Assembly: GCF_000010665.1 (NCBI RefSeq)
Contig: NC_012796.1
Coordinates: 3,997,501-4,061,500, forward strand
Length of the DNA stretch: 64,000 bases
Direction: 5' to 3'
DNA from: Solidesulfovibrio magneticus RS-1
Lineage (GTDB): Bacteria > Desulfobacterota > Desulfovibrionia > Desulfovibrionales > Desulfovibrionaceae
Positions 18,394-26,685 of the stretch are shown one piece after another. The number at the start of each line of letters is the position of its first letter. Positions within the stretch are counted from its first letter, which is position 1. The notes beneath the pieces were generated by a model, which had not been told where the DNA came from, made no database searches, and saw only the letters and a program-made list of their open reading frames with translations. The position numbers and the translations under genes were made by a program.

Positions 18394-19731
18394 TTACACC
18401 GGGCAGAACACTGACGGGTCGCCGGTGTAGGGGGTGACGGCGTGCTGGCCGGTGGATTCGAGCACCGAGCGCCAGTAGTCCGAGGCGATGTTGAGCATTT
18501 TGCGCCGCAGCGTCACGAGGTCCAGGGGCAGATGGACGTAGCGGTCGAACAGCCGCGCCACCACCATGCCCGTCTTGCCGGCCATGGCCGCGTGCACGGC
18601 GTTTTGCCCCAGAAACCCGCAGTACACCCGGTCGTTGGCGTTGGCCGGCACGGACCGGATGATGTAGCTGGGGTCGATGAATTTGAGCGTGATGGGCATG
18701 TCGCGGCTGCGGAAATAGCCTTCGATCTCCCCGCACAGATACTGGGCGATGTCGCCCAGAACCGGATTGCCCGAGGCGTCGCGCGCGCCGGTGTCGGGCA
18801 GAAGCTTCTGCCCGGCCCCTTCGGCCACCACGATGACGGCGTGTCGCCGGGCGCTAAGGCGTTCTTCCAGGGACGGCAGCAGCCCGCGCGGCCCGGTCAG
18901 GTCGAAATCGCATTCCGGCACCAGCACGTAGTTGACTTCCTTAAGCGCCAGGGTGGCCTGGGCGGCGATGAACCCGGATTCCCGGCCCATGACCTTGACC
19001 ACGCCGATGCCGTTTAGGGCGGCGATGGCTTCGGTATGGGCGCAGCGGATGGCCTCGGTGGCTTTTTCCACGGCCGTGTCGAAGCCAAACGACTTGGTGA
19101 CGAGGTTGACGTCGTTGTCGATGGTCTTGGGCACGCCGATGACGCTGATTTTCGAGCGCCGCCGGGCGATTTCCTCCTGGATGCGCCGGGCCGCCTTCAT
19201 GGACCCGTCGCCGCCGATGACGAACAACATGCCGACGTTTAAGCGCTCCAGGGCGTCCACGATCTCTTCGGGCTTTTGCGGCCCCCGGCTGGACCCCAGC
19301 ACCGTGCCGCCGAACTGGTGGATGTCGGACACGGCGTTTGGCGTCAGAGGCACCGGCTCGTAGCCGTAGGCTTCGATGAAGCCTTGCAGCCCGAAGCGGA
19401 TGCCGAGCACGCCGGCCACGTGGTAGTTGTGGCAGCACTCCATGACGATGGCCCGGATGACGTCGTTTAAGCCCGGGCACAGGCCGCCGCAGGTGACGAT
19501 GGCGACTTTGACCTTGGAGGAGTCGTAGTAGATGTTGCCGCGCGGCCCGGCCACTTCGAACTCGGCCCGGCACGGGCCGGGCACGCCGCCGAAATCGGCT
19601 GCGTCGAGCTCCATGGAGACCCGAAAATTGTCGTCCACGAAACGGCAATACGGCAAGGGGGACGGGATCTTGGCCGGCCCAAGCGAGGCGATGGCGGTAT
19701 CGGCCGGGGCAATGGGGCAAGAGTCTTCCAT
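18394..19731 (-). CDS. pfkA: 6-phosphofructokinase, TP0108/plant-like long clade
   Basis: 445 residues, longer than bacterial PfkA (about 320). Motifs in order: VTCGGLCPGLND (phosphate-binding loop), GSSRGPQ, VIGGDGSMKAA, the catalytic PKTIDNDV, MGRESGFIA, and VPECDFDLTG. GGDG with glycine at the position equivalent to E. coli 104 favours ATP as phosphate donor, while the lysine in PKTIDND is the pattern usual in PPi enzymes; this G/K combination is found in the ATP-dependent TP0108 clade. It phosphorylates fructose 6-phosphate in glycolysis. A good ribosome binding site (AAGGAG) precedes ATG 19731. A long-form palindromic repeat follows the stop. Confidence 0.9.
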   Translation of the reverse strand: MEDSCPIAPADTAIASLGPAKIPSPLPYCRFVDDNFRVSMELDAADFGGVPGPCRAEFEVAGPRGNIYYDSSKVKVAIVTCGGLCPGLNDVIRAIVMECCHNYHVAGVLGIRFGLQGFIEAYGYEPVPLTPNAVSDIHQFGGTVLGSSRGPQKPEEIVDALERLNVGMLFVIGGDGSMKAARRIQEEIARRRSKISVIGVPKTIDNDVNLVTKSFGFDTAVEKATEAIRCAHTEAIAALNGIGVVKVMGRESGFIAAQATLALKEVNYVLVPECDFDLTGPRGLLPSLEERLSARRHAVIVVAEGAGQKLLPDTGARDASGNPVLGDIAQYLCGEIEGYFRSRDMPITLKFIDPSYIIRSVPANANDRVYCGFLGQNAVHAAMAGKTGMVVARLFDRYVHLPLDLVTLRRKMLNIASDYWRSVLESTGQHAVTPYTGDPSVFCPV

Positions 19732-19931
19732 GGCACGCTCCTTACCACCAAACTACCAGCTTGCCCCCCAGCCGGCAACACGATCCGGCGACGAGGGGGC
19801 GAAATCGCCGCGCCGCCCTTGCGTCCGTCGCCGTTGTCGCGCCGCACGGCAGCCCTGCTTTCCGACCAACGCCGGCCGGCCTTCGCGCCGGGACCAGCCG
19901 CGAAGACCGTAAGCGGCGCGAGACCGGCGGC

Positions 19932-20294
19932 CTAATCCCAGCGCACCTTCACTTCCGAGCCTTCCCCCCGGCCGGTGACCACCACCTTGCCCGAACGGCC
20001 AAGGGTCACGCTCTGCCCCGGCGTCAACACGATGTCGCGCCCGTCGCCGGCCGCCGTCACCCAAACCACGCCCTTGGCGCAGGTCACCCGGCAGTAGCGC
20101 ACGCCAGTCAGCGCCAGATGCTTGCCCTGGCCCAGGCGCACCGACAGGCTGCGGCCCGGGGTGAAGATCCTGGCCCCGGCCTCGGCCATGGCCCGCAGCA
20201 CCCGGCTGTCGCGCCAGCGCGACAGCCATTCGTCGATGATTCCCGTGCGCGTCGTCGCCAGCAGCCGGTCTTCCCGTAAGCGATCCACAAACAT
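19932..20294 (-). CDS. DUF2917 domain protein
   Basis: 120 residues starting at ATG 20294, chosen because an AAGGAGG ribosome binding site lies just upstream; the longer frame to 20546 reads through the promoter region. The core from about residue 50 (FTPGRSLSVRLGQGKHLAL, then RVTCAKGVVWVTAAGDGRDIVLTPGQSVTL) matches DUF2917, a small beta-rich cupin-like domain of unknown function. The N-terminal 45 residues are helical and basic. It is transcribed divergently from a MocR regulator, with 223 bases between starts, suggesting that the regulator controls it. Confidence 0.8.
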   Translation of the reverse strand: MFVDRLREDRLLATTRTGIIDEWLSRWRDSRVLRAMAEAGARIFTPGRSLSVRLGQGKHLALTGVRYCRVTCAKGVVWVTAAGDGRDIVLTPGQSVTLGRSGKVVVTGRGEGSEVKVRWD

Positions 20295-20437
20295 GGCAGC
20301 CTCCTTGGGGCGTGTCCGCGACCGCATCCGTCGCGCCCGGCACGCCTGAAGCGTTGGTTGGCTCGTGATCCCCGGCCGCCTCGCGGGCCGGGGCGTTGCC
20401 CGGGGACGGCCCCGGGCGCGCTTCCCTTGGACCATAT

Positions 20438-20487
20438 TGTCTGTTACCATCACAGACACAGTTTTCAAAAAAAACCTCCATAACAGA
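20438..20487. promoter_or_regulatory. candidate operator between DUF2917 and mocR genes
   Basis: TGTCTGT (20438-20444) and ACAGACA (20452-20458) form a 7-bp inverted repeat with a 7-base spacer. TCTGTTA at 20440 recurs inverted as TAACAGA at 20481-20487, about four helical turns away. This AT-richer stretch in the divergent promoter is the likely binding site for the MocR regulator; that is inferred. Confidence 0.55.
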
Positions 20488-20517
20488 TGTGGGCCGCGCC
20501 CACGCCCGGAGGCCGCC

Positions 20518-21984
20518 ATGACCTTGCCTGAAACCGATTCCGGCATTTTCCGCTATATGGCCGTGGAGAAACATATTTTGCGGCTTCTGGAGTCCGGCGA
20601 GCTGCGCGTGGGCGACCGCGTGCCAAGCCTGCGGGGGCTGGGCGGCCGCCTTGGCGTCAGCGTGTCCACCATCAACCAGGCCTATCTGGAGCTGGAAAAG
20701 CAGGGGATCATCGAAGCGCGGCCCAAATCCGGGTTTTTCGTGCGCCGTACGCCCATCAAGCGGCCCGCCCCCAGCCGGGGCGAAGCGCCGCCGCGCGGAC
20801 CGGCCACGGTGGCGCGCGGGGCGCTTATCCGCGAAGTCCTCGACGGCATGGGCCGGCGCGACATCGTGCCCCTGGGCGTGGCCCTGACCGATCCGTCGCT
20901 GTTGCCGGCCAAACAGATCGCCCGGCTGCTGTCCAAGGTGGCGGCCGGAGACGAACGGGTGACGAGCTACGAGGGCGTGCAGGGCAATCTGGAACTGCGC
21001 CGTCAGATCGCCTGGCGGCTGGCCGAGGCCGGCATCGAGGCCGGACCGGACGAGGTGATGATCACCTCCGGGGCCATGGAGGCGCTGTATCTGGCCCTGC
21101 GCTCGGTGACGCGCCCGGGCGACAACGTGGCCATCCCGGCCCCGACCTATTACTGTTTCCTGCAACTGCTGGAAAACTTCGGGCTGCGGGCCGTGGAGCT
21201 GCCGTCCTATCCCGACGGGGGCGTGCGCCCGGCCGATCTGCGCTCGGCCCTGGACCGCTTCGATCTCAAAGCCGTCATCCTCACGCCCAATTTCAACAAT
21301 CCCGACGGGGCCATGATCCCGGACGAGGCCAAGGCCGAGATGGCCGCGCTTCTGGCCGAGCGCGGCGTGCCGGTCATCGAGGACGACGTCTACGGCGACC
21401 TGCACTTCGCCGAGCGCCGGCCGCGCTGCCTGCGGTCCTACGACGCCACGGGCAACGTCCTGCACTGTTCGTCGTTTTCCAAGACCCTGGCCCCGGGCTA
21501 CCGCCTGGGCTATCTGCTGCCCGGCAGGCACGCGGCCAAGGCCTTCGAGCTCAAGGCCACCACCAACGTCTGCTGCGCCACGCCGACCCAGGTCGCCGCC
21601 GCGCTGTATCTGGCCCAGGGCGGGTTCGAGCGCCACCTGCGCAAGACCCGGGGAGTGCTGGAGCGCCAGGCCCGGATGATCGAGGAACGGGTGCTGCGCC
21701 ATTTCCCCGACGGCACGCGGGTGACCCATCCCTCGGGCGGCAGCGTGGTCTGGGTCCAGATGCCCGACAGCGTGGATTCCATCGCGCTGTTCTACGCCGC
21801 CCGGGAACTCGGCATCGGCCTGGCTCCGGGCAACATCTTTTCGAGCTGCGACCAGTTCAAGCATTTCGTGCGCTTAAGCTACGGCAATGCCTGGACGCCG
21901 CGCATCGAACAGGCCCTGGCCGACGTGGGCCGGCTGGCCCGGGAACTGGCCGAGGGCGGGGACCGGCCCGAGCCGGCCTGCTGA
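20518..21984 (+). CDS. MocR-family GntR regulator with aminotransferase domain
   Basis: 488 residues. Residues 8-75 are a GntR winged helix-turn-helix (HILRLLESGELRVGDRVPSLRGLG, VSTINQAYLELEKQGII). Residues 110-480 are a fold-type I aminotransferase domain with TPNFNNPDGA, VIEDDVYGDL and the PLP lysine K322 in SSFSKTLAPGYRLGY. MocR proteins bind PLP and often sense PLP or an amino compound rather than catalyse transamination. The ATG at 20518 is the first start in frame. It lies divergent to the DUF2917 gene, its probable target. The domain order and the catalytic lysine are intact. Confidence 0.9.
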   Translation: MTLPETDSGIFRYMAVEKHILRLLESGELRVGDRVPSLRGLGGRLGVSVSTINQAYLELEKQGIIEARPKSGFFVRRTPIKRPAPSRGEAPPRGPATVARGALIREVLDGMGRRDIVPLGVALTDPSLLPAKQIARLLSKVAAGDERVTSYEGVQGNLELRRQIAWRLAEAGIEAGPDEVMITSGAMEALYLALRSVTRPGDNVAIPAPTYYCFLQLLENFGLRAVELPSYPDGGVRPADLRSALDRFDLKAVILTPNFNNPDGAMIPDEAKAEMAALLAERGVPVIEDDVYGDLHFAERRPRCLRSYDATGNVLHCSSFSKTLAPGYRLGYLLPGRHAAKAFELKATTNVCCATPTQVAAALYLAQGGFERHLRKTRGVLERQARMIEERVLRHFPDGTRVTHPSGGSVVWVQMPDSVDSIALFYAARELGIGLAPGNIFSSCDQFKHFVRLSYGNAWTPRIEQALADVGRLARELAEGGDRPEPAC

Positions 21985-22101
21985 TTCGCGCCCGACGCCG
22001 GGCAGGCGGGATTGTCGCCCCGAAGACGTTGGTTTTTTCCGCCAAGGCTGCTAGCTTTCCCGTAGAAGTCTGCGGCCCGCGCGGCCCGGAGGAGCCTTGT
22101 C

Positions 22102-22428
22102 ATGCAGCTGACGTGCGAGGAGACGGATGCGGCCCTTGTGGTGCGCGTTTCCGGCGAGATCATCATGGACGCGGTGACCGAATGCCGCGCCGAGGTGGAA
22201 CATCTGGCCCTGGCCGCCGCCGCCCCGGCCGTGGTGGTGGATCTCTCGGCCGTGGCCTTCATGGACAGTTCCGGGGTGGGATTCCTTATCGGCCTGCGCC
22301 GGCTGTGCCAGGACCACGGCAAGACCCTGTCCCTGGCCAATCCCACGCCGCCGATCAAGAAGCTCCTGGCCATGTTGCGCCTGACCGACTATTTCGACGC
22401 CCCGCCAACCGGCCCGGCCGGGGCCTGA
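22102..22428 (+). CDS. STAS domain anti-sigma factor antagonist
   Basis: 108 residues, a complete single STAS domain like SpoIIAA/RsbV. The motif FMDSSGVGFLIGL places the phosphorylatable serine at S57. Such proteins bind an anti-sigma kinase when dephosphorylated. The stop overlaps the ATG of the next gene (TGATG), which encodes a SpoIIE-type phosphatase, the enzyme expected to dephosphorylate it. No HATPase anti-sigma kinase (RsbW/SpoIIAB type) is encoded nearby, so the third partner must be elsewhere or the output is not a sigma factor. Confidence 0.9.
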   Translation: MQLTCEETDAALVVRVSGEIIMDAVTECRAEVEHLALAAAAPAVVVDLSAVAFMDSSGVGFLIGLRRLCQDHGKTLSLANPTPPIKKLLAMLRLTDYFDAPPTGPAGA

Positions 22429-23996
22429 TGTCCGCCATGCGCATCGCCGTCGTCGACGACTCCGAGACCTTCCGGGCCTACCTCCAAGGCCTGCTGGCCG
22501 GCCGGGGCGAATTGTCCGCCTTCGACACGGCCGGCGACTGTCTGGTCGCCCTGGCCGATCCGGCCCAGCCGCCCGTGGACCTCGTGCTCATGGACCTCAT
22601 CATGCCGGTCATGGACGGCCTGGAAGCCACCCGCCGCATCAAGGCCGATCCGGCCACGGCCGACGTGCCGGTCATCATGGTCACGGTGTCCGACGACGAC
22701 GCCAGTCTGTCCGAAGCCTTTGCCGCCGGGGCCATGGACTACATCCAGAAACCGCCACGAAAGCCCGAGCTGCTGGCCCGGGTGGACTCGGCCCTGCGTC
22801 TCAAGGCCGCCATCGACGCCCGCAAGGCCCGTGAGCGCGAAATCAAGGCGGAAAAGGAATACATCGCCGCCATCCTGGAATATTCCCACGACGGCATCGC
22901 CGTGGCCGGCCCGGACGGCCGCTTCACGTTCGTTTCCCCCGGCATGGAGCGCATCTTCGGTCTGCCGGCCGACACCTACACCACCGCCGACCGCTGGCTG
23001 GACATCGTCTTCCCGGACCTGGCCGCCCGGGACGATCTGGCCGACATCTTCCACCAGCGCCCGGCCCCGGGCCATGTCTGGCGACGGCTCTACCCCTTTG
23101 CCGACAAAAACGGCCAGCGCCGGGCCTGCCAGATCCATTTCTCCACCATGCCCTCCGGCGACCTGATCCTCAACATCCAGGACATGACCCTTTTCGAGAA
23201 GCAAAAAGAGGATCTGGTCAAGAAGCACAACCGCCACCAAAAAGACCTCGACGCCGCCGCCGAGATCCAGCAAAGCCTGCTGCCCCGGCGCTTCACCATG
23301 TCCGACGCCCTGCGCTTCGCCTGGGAGTTCGTGCCCTGCCACAACATCGGCGGCGACATCTTCAACGTCTTTCCCCTGGGCCCCCACCATGTGGGCCTCT
23401 ACATGCTCGACGTCTCGGGCCACGGCGTGGCCTCGTCCCTGGTCGCCCATTCGGTCTACAACTTCATGCACTACCAGCGCTCGACCCTGGTCGACCGCTC
23501 CGGCGGGGCCATCGACGTGGTGCCCCCCGAGACCGTGCTCTCTCGGCTCAACGACGAATTCCCCTTCACCAAGTTCCAGAAATTTTTCACCATCTTCTAC
23601 ATGACCATCGATTTGCGCACCGGGCGCGCCATCTACGGCAACGCCGGCCATCCCGCGCCCTGGCATATCCCGGCCGATGGCCCCATGGCCGAGCTGCCCG
23701 AACGCGGCCCCATCATCGGCTTGGCCGGCTTGCCCCCCATCCCCCCCGGCGAGCTGCTCCTGGCCCCGGGCGACAAGCTCCTGGCCATAAGCGACGGCCT
23801 GGCCGACAGCCGTGACGCCAAAGGCGAATCCTTTGGCGAGGAACGCATAGCCGCCATCGCCGCCGCCCAGGCCCAGGAGCCGGTGGACGTCCTGGTGACC
23901 GCCCTGCGCCGGGCCGCCGACGACTTCCGCCAGGCCGCCCCGCCCCGCGACGACCTGAGCCTTTTGGGAGTGGAATTCATCCGGCCGAAAGCGTAA
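22428..23996 (+). CDS. response regulator-PAS-PP2C (SpoIIE/RsbU) serine phosphatase
   Basis: 522 residues from ATG 22428, overlapping the STAS gene by one base. Residues 5-125 are a receiver domain with D56 (LVLMDLIMPVMDG) and PP at its C-terminal end. A coiled linker precedes a PAS domain (about 150-260: YSHDGIAVAGPDGRFTFVSPGMERIFG). A second coiled coil leads to a SpoIIE-type PP2C domain starting AAEIQQSLLPRRF, with GGDIFNVFPLG, the DVSGHGVASSLVAH acidic motif and APPRDDLSLLGVEF at the end. It should dephosphorylate the STAS antagonist when phosphorylated, coupling a two-component signal to partner switching. Confidence 0.92.
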   Translation: MSAMRIAVVDDSETFRAYLQGLLAGRGELSAFDTAGDCLVALADPAQPPVDLVLMDLIMPVMDGLEATRRIKADPATADVPVIMVTVSDDDASLSEAFAAGAMDYIQKPPRKPELLARVDSALRLKAAIDARKAREREIKAEKEYIAAILEYSHDGIAVAGPDGRFTFVSPGMERIFGLPADTYTTADRWLDIVFPDLAARDDLADIFHQRPAPGHVWRRLYPFADKNGQRRACQIHFSTMPSGDLILNIQDMTLFEKQKEDLVKKHNRHQKDLDAAAEIQQSLLPRRFTMSDALRFAWEFVPCHNIGGDIFNVFPLGPHHVGLYMLDVSGHGVASSLVAHSVYNFMHYQRSTLVDRSGGAIDVVPPETVLSRLNDEFPFTKFQKFFTIFYMTIDLRTGRAIYGNAGHPAPWHIPADGPMAELPERGPIIGLAGLPPIPPGELLLAPGDKLLAISDGLADSRDAKGESFGEERIAAIAAAQAQEPVDVLVTALRRAADDFRQAAPPRDDLSLLGVEFIRPKA

Positions 23997-24055
23997 AGAC
24001 CCGCCTCCGGCCGTTGCGCCGTCTGTTCTGCAACCCCAACCCCGCACACCCACCC

Positions 24056-24970
24056 ATGCCCTTTGCCGTCTACCACGCCCCGCCGGGGCTTTTGACCGAA
24101 CTCGTGCGCGAGCTCGGCGACGCCGTCACCGCCGTGCGCGATCCCCTGGTCGTCGCCGACGGCCCGCCGCGCCCCTGCGCCTTTGCCGCCAACGTCTGGA
24201 CCGACCCGGCCTTTATTCCCGTGGAATCCGTGGGCGACGCCGCCCGCAAGCTGGCCTCCGTCCAGCGCAACTGGAGCCTGGTCCCTAGCGGCCTTTTCCG
24301 CCGGGCGGCGCTTGTCGCCCAAAAGCTCCCCCGGGTGTCGGCCAAGCCCCTGGCCTTTGGCCGGCCGTTGCCCACCGCGCCACTGGGAGCCTTCACCCTG
24401 TGGGACGAAAACCTGCTGCTCGCCTCGCCGACCACCAGTGAACCCGTGCCCGACGGCGTCTACCGTTTCGAGGAAGACAAGATCGGCCCGCCCAGCCGGG
24501 CCTACCTCAAGCTGTGGGAACTCTTCACGCGCCTGGGCACGGCCCCCCGGCCCGGGGAACTCTGCCTGGACATGGGCGGCAGCCCCGGCGGCTGGTCCTT
24601 TGTGCTGGCTTCCCTTGGGGCGCGGGTCTTTTGCATCGACAAGGCCCCCCTGGCCGACAACGTGGACAAACACCCGCTGGTCTCCTGGTGCCCGGGCAGC
24701 GCCTTTGGCCTGGACCCGCGCCACGCCGGAGCCGTGGACTGGCTGTTCTCCGACGTCATCTGCTACCCCGACCGGCTCTACGACTGGCTTTCGCGCTGGC
24801 TGACCCTGGGCCAGTGCCGCCGCTTCGTGCTGACGGTCAAACTCCAAGGCGAAACCGACCCCGCGCTTCTCGACCGCTTCCTTGAAGTGCCCGGCAGCCG
24901 GCTGCTGCACCTCAGCGCCAACAAGCACGAACTGACCTTCGTGCGGTTGGACGATGAAGAAATCGGTTAA
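24056..24970 (+). CDS. FtsJ-like SAM-dependent RNA 2'-O-methyltransferase (RlmM-like)
   Basis: 304 residues from ATG 24056; an upstream ATG at 24014 lacks support. Residues 175-300 are an RrmJ/FtsJ methyltransferase: SAM-binding CLDMGGSPGGWSFVLASLGA, an acidic DWLFSDVIC segment, the catalytic lysine in VLTVKLQGE, and a late NKHELTFVRL strand, which give the K-D-K-E tetrad. The N-terminal part with a THUMP-like AANVWTDPAFI region resembles RlmM, which methylates C2498 of 23S rRNA, although E. coli RlmM is about 60 residues longer. The rRNA target is therefore inferred. A palindromic repeat follows the stop. Confidence 0.82.
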   Translation: MPFAVYHAPPGLLTELVRELGDAVTAVRDPLVVADGPPRPCAFAANVWTDPAFIPVESVGDAARKLASVQRNWSLVPSGLFRRAALVAQKLPRVSAKPLAFGRPLPTAPLGAFTLWDENLLLASPTTSEPVPDGVYRFEEDKIGPPSRAYLKLWELFTRLGTAPRPGELCLDMGGSPGGWSFVLASLGARVFCIDKAPLADNVDKHPLVSWCPGSAFGLDPRHAGAVDWLFSDVICYPDRLYDWLSRWLTLGQCRRFVLTVKLQGETDPALLDRFLEVPGSRLLHLSANKHELTFVRLDDEEIG

Positions 24971-24986
24971 GAAGAATAAAGAGAAG

Positions 24987-25026
24987 ATGCTCCGGCGGCT
25001 GGGGGCCTGAGGCCCCCAGACCCCCC
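24987..25026 (+). repeat. GC-rich 3' palindromic repeat, copy 5
   Basis: A 40-base copy starting ATGCTCCGGCGGC (one C missing), with hairpin GGGGGCC-TGA-GGCCCCC. It lies after the methyltransferase stop in the sense orientation, after a GAAGAATAAAGAGAAG leader. Bases 25027-25249 show no gene. Confidence 0.85.
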
Positions 25027-25249
25027 ACTTGGAGAATAGTTTCAAGGGGGGGCGGCGGGGCTTGGCTCTCTGTCGCCTGGAAGGGGCAAATGACTGTGGA
25101 CGGCGCGTGACGGGTACCACCGTTGCGCCGGCGGCCGGACGCGTTCCCTTTCCCTGCCCGTGCGTCTTGCACCCAGGCGCGCCAGCACTCGCCTCTCCGT
25201 AACAGCCCTTCGCGCCAGCCGCCTTCCCCTGCAACGCCCGCCGCAAAGA

Positions 25250-25282
25250 CGAACATTTGAACATAAAACGATCAAATGTTCG
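25250..25282. promoter_or_regulatory. 33-bp inverted repeat operator upstream of dhaK
   Basis: CGAACATTTGA (25250-25260) and TCAAATGTTCG (25272-25282) are perfect 11-bp inverted arms with an 11-base spacer. The CGAACAT/ATGTTCG halves resemble E. coli GlpR half-sites, so a DeoR/GlpR-type regulator sensing glycerol metabolites is a reasonable guess. The site lies about 100 bases before the GTG start. Confidence 0.65.
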
Positions 25283-25312
25283 GACAAGTCCCCGCAATAC
25301 AGAACTTTACCA

Positions 25313-25341
25313 TCGACAATGGTTTTGCGCTGGAGTAATCT
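25313..25341 (+). promoter_or_regulatory. possible sigma-70 promoter of the dha genes
   Basis: TCGACA (25313-25318) and TAATCT (25336-25341) are separated by 17 bases, downstream of the inverted repeat. The -35 box matches well, the -10 box poorly. Confidence 0.35.
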
Positions 25342-25383
25342 GTCCGCACTGCTGGGATACCCTGAACCGGAGGAATCGTTGCT

Positions 25384-26442
25384 GTGAAGAAACTGATCAA
25401 CAACGTGGAAGACGTCGTCCAGGAACAGCTCCAAGGCATGGCCCTGGCCCATCCCGAATTGACCGTGAAATTCGATCCCTGCTACGTCGTTCGCGCCGAC
25501 GCCCCTGTAAAAGGCAAGGTCGCCCTGGTCTCCGGCGGCGGCTCCGGCCACGAACCCATGCACGGCGGCTTCGTCGGCAAGGGGATGCTTGACGGCGCCT
25601 GCCCGGGAGCCGTCTTCACCTCGCCCACTCCGGACCAGATGTACGAATGCGCCAAGGCCGTGGACGGCGGCGCGGGCGTGCTGTTCATCGTCAAAAACTA
25701 CACCGGCGACGTGATGAATTTCGAGACCGCCGCCGAACTCGTGGCCGCCGAGGGCATCAAGGTCCAAAATATCCTCATCGACGACGACGTGGCGGTCAAG
25801 GACAGCCTGTGGACCGCCGGCAGGCGCGGCGTGGGGACCACCGTGCTGGCCGAGAAGATCGTCGGAGCCGCCGCCGAGGCCGGCTACGATCTCGACCAGT
25901 GCGCCGACCTGTGCCGCAAGGTCAACCAGTACGGCCGCTCCTTCGGCGTGGCGCTCACCTCCTGCACCGTGCCCGCCGCCGGCAAACCCACCTTCGTCCT
26001 GGGCGAGGACGAAGTCGAAATGGGCATCGGCATCCACGGCGAACCCGGCACCCACCGCATGCCCATCAAATCCGTGGACGAAATGACCGCCTACGCCGCC
26101 GCCCAGATCATCGACGACCCGGCCTACACCCGCGTCGTGCGCGAATGGGACGGCCAGGATTGGGCGGAAAAAACCCTCACCGACGCCCCCTTTGCCAAGG
26201 GCGATCAGGTCATCGCCTTCGTCAACAGCATGGGCGGCACCCCGGTCTCGGAACTCTACGCCGTCTACCGAAAGCTCGACGAAGTCTGCAAGGCCAAGGG
26301 CCTGACCATCGTGCGAAACCTCGTCGGCCCGTTCATCACCTCCCTGGAGATGCAGGGCTTTTCCATCACCCTGCTCAAGGCCGACGACGAGATCCTCAAA
26401 TTCTGGGACGCGCCGGCCAAGACCCCGGGCTTTGTCCGCTAG
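25384..26442 (+). CDS. dhaK: dihydroxyacetone kinase subunit DhaK
   Basis: 352 residues with a GTG start after GGAGGA. The family motifs are present: [17 protein letters not shown] near 44, [14 protein letters not shown] near 105, and H218 in [12 protein letters not shown], the histidine that forms the covalent hemiaminal with dihydroxyacetone (the same residue number as in E. coli DhaK). DhaK binds the substrate; phosphate comes from DhaL-ADP recharged by DhaM. It is the first gene of a dhaK-dhaL-dhaM set. The stop codon TAG coincides with the end of a MITE-like repeat, and the C-terminus (PAKTPGFVR) may have been slightly trimmed by that insertion. Acts in the cytoplasm on DHA from glycerol or other sources. 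Confidence 0.95.
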   Translation: MKKLINNVEDVVQEQLQGMALAHPELTVKFDPCYVVRADAPVKGKVALVSGGGSGHEPMHGGFVGKGMLDGACPGAVFTSPTPDQMYECAKAVDGGAGVLFIVKNYTGDVMNFETAAELVAAEGIKVQNILIDDDVAVKDSLWTAGRRGVGTTVLAEKIVGAAAEAGYDLDQCADLCRKVNQYGRSFGVALTSCTVPAAGKPTFVLGEDEVEMGIGIHGEPGTHRMPIKSVDEMTAYAAAQIIDDPAYTRVVREWDGQDWAEKTLTDAPFAKGDQVIAFVNSMGGTPVSELYAVYRKLDEVCKAKGLTIVRNLVGPFITSLEMQGFSITLLKADDEILKFWDAPAKTPGFVR

Positions 26443-26545
26443 TGGAGCATCCCTTAAAAAATACGAGAGTATTTTTTTAAGAAAAACTTGTTGTGTCAAT
26501 GTATTATCAACGAAATGCCCTATGCGTTTTTCGTGGACGCAACAC
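26442..26545 (+). mobile_element. MITE-like element with terminal inverted repeats, copy 1 (dhaK-dhaL gap)
   Basis: The ends are GTGGAGCATCC (26442-26452) and GGACGCAACAC (26535-26545), degenerate forms of GTGTCGCGTCC/GGACGCGACAC. Inside is the conserved AT-rich hairpin CTTAAAAAATAC-gaga-GTATTTTTTT and, near the right end, a second CGAAA/TTTCG hairpin. The element follows the dhaK stop directly. Confidence 0.8.
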
Positions 26546-26600
26546 GAGAGCGCTGCCCATATGAGGCGTTCGCGCTTTTGCGGGAAATACGCATGACCCG

Positions 26601-26640
26601 GCGCGGGCGTGAAGCATCCTCTTCACGCCCGCGCTTTTGT
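26601..26640 (+). terminator. strong Rho-independent terminator between dhaK and dhaL
   Basis: A perfect 14-bp stem, GCGCGGGCGTGAAG (26601-26614) with CTTCACGCCCGCGC (26621-26634), has a six-base loop and is followed by TTTTGTT. It is placed inside the dha gene set. Confidence 0.85.
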
Positions 26641-26685
26641 TGCAGCCCGCCGGCCCGCCGGCCAATCAGCCCCAGGAGCCCTGCC

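Noticed and set aside
15088-18414. 1108-residue plus-strand frame overlapping tamB
   Set aside because: Arg/Gly/His-rich out-of-frame translation of tamB; it runs through the stop and the repeats without any motif.
26488-26685. N-terminal extension of dhaL
   Set aside because: It would cross the MITE-like element and the strong terminator; ATG 26686 with AGGAG gives the normal DhaL length.
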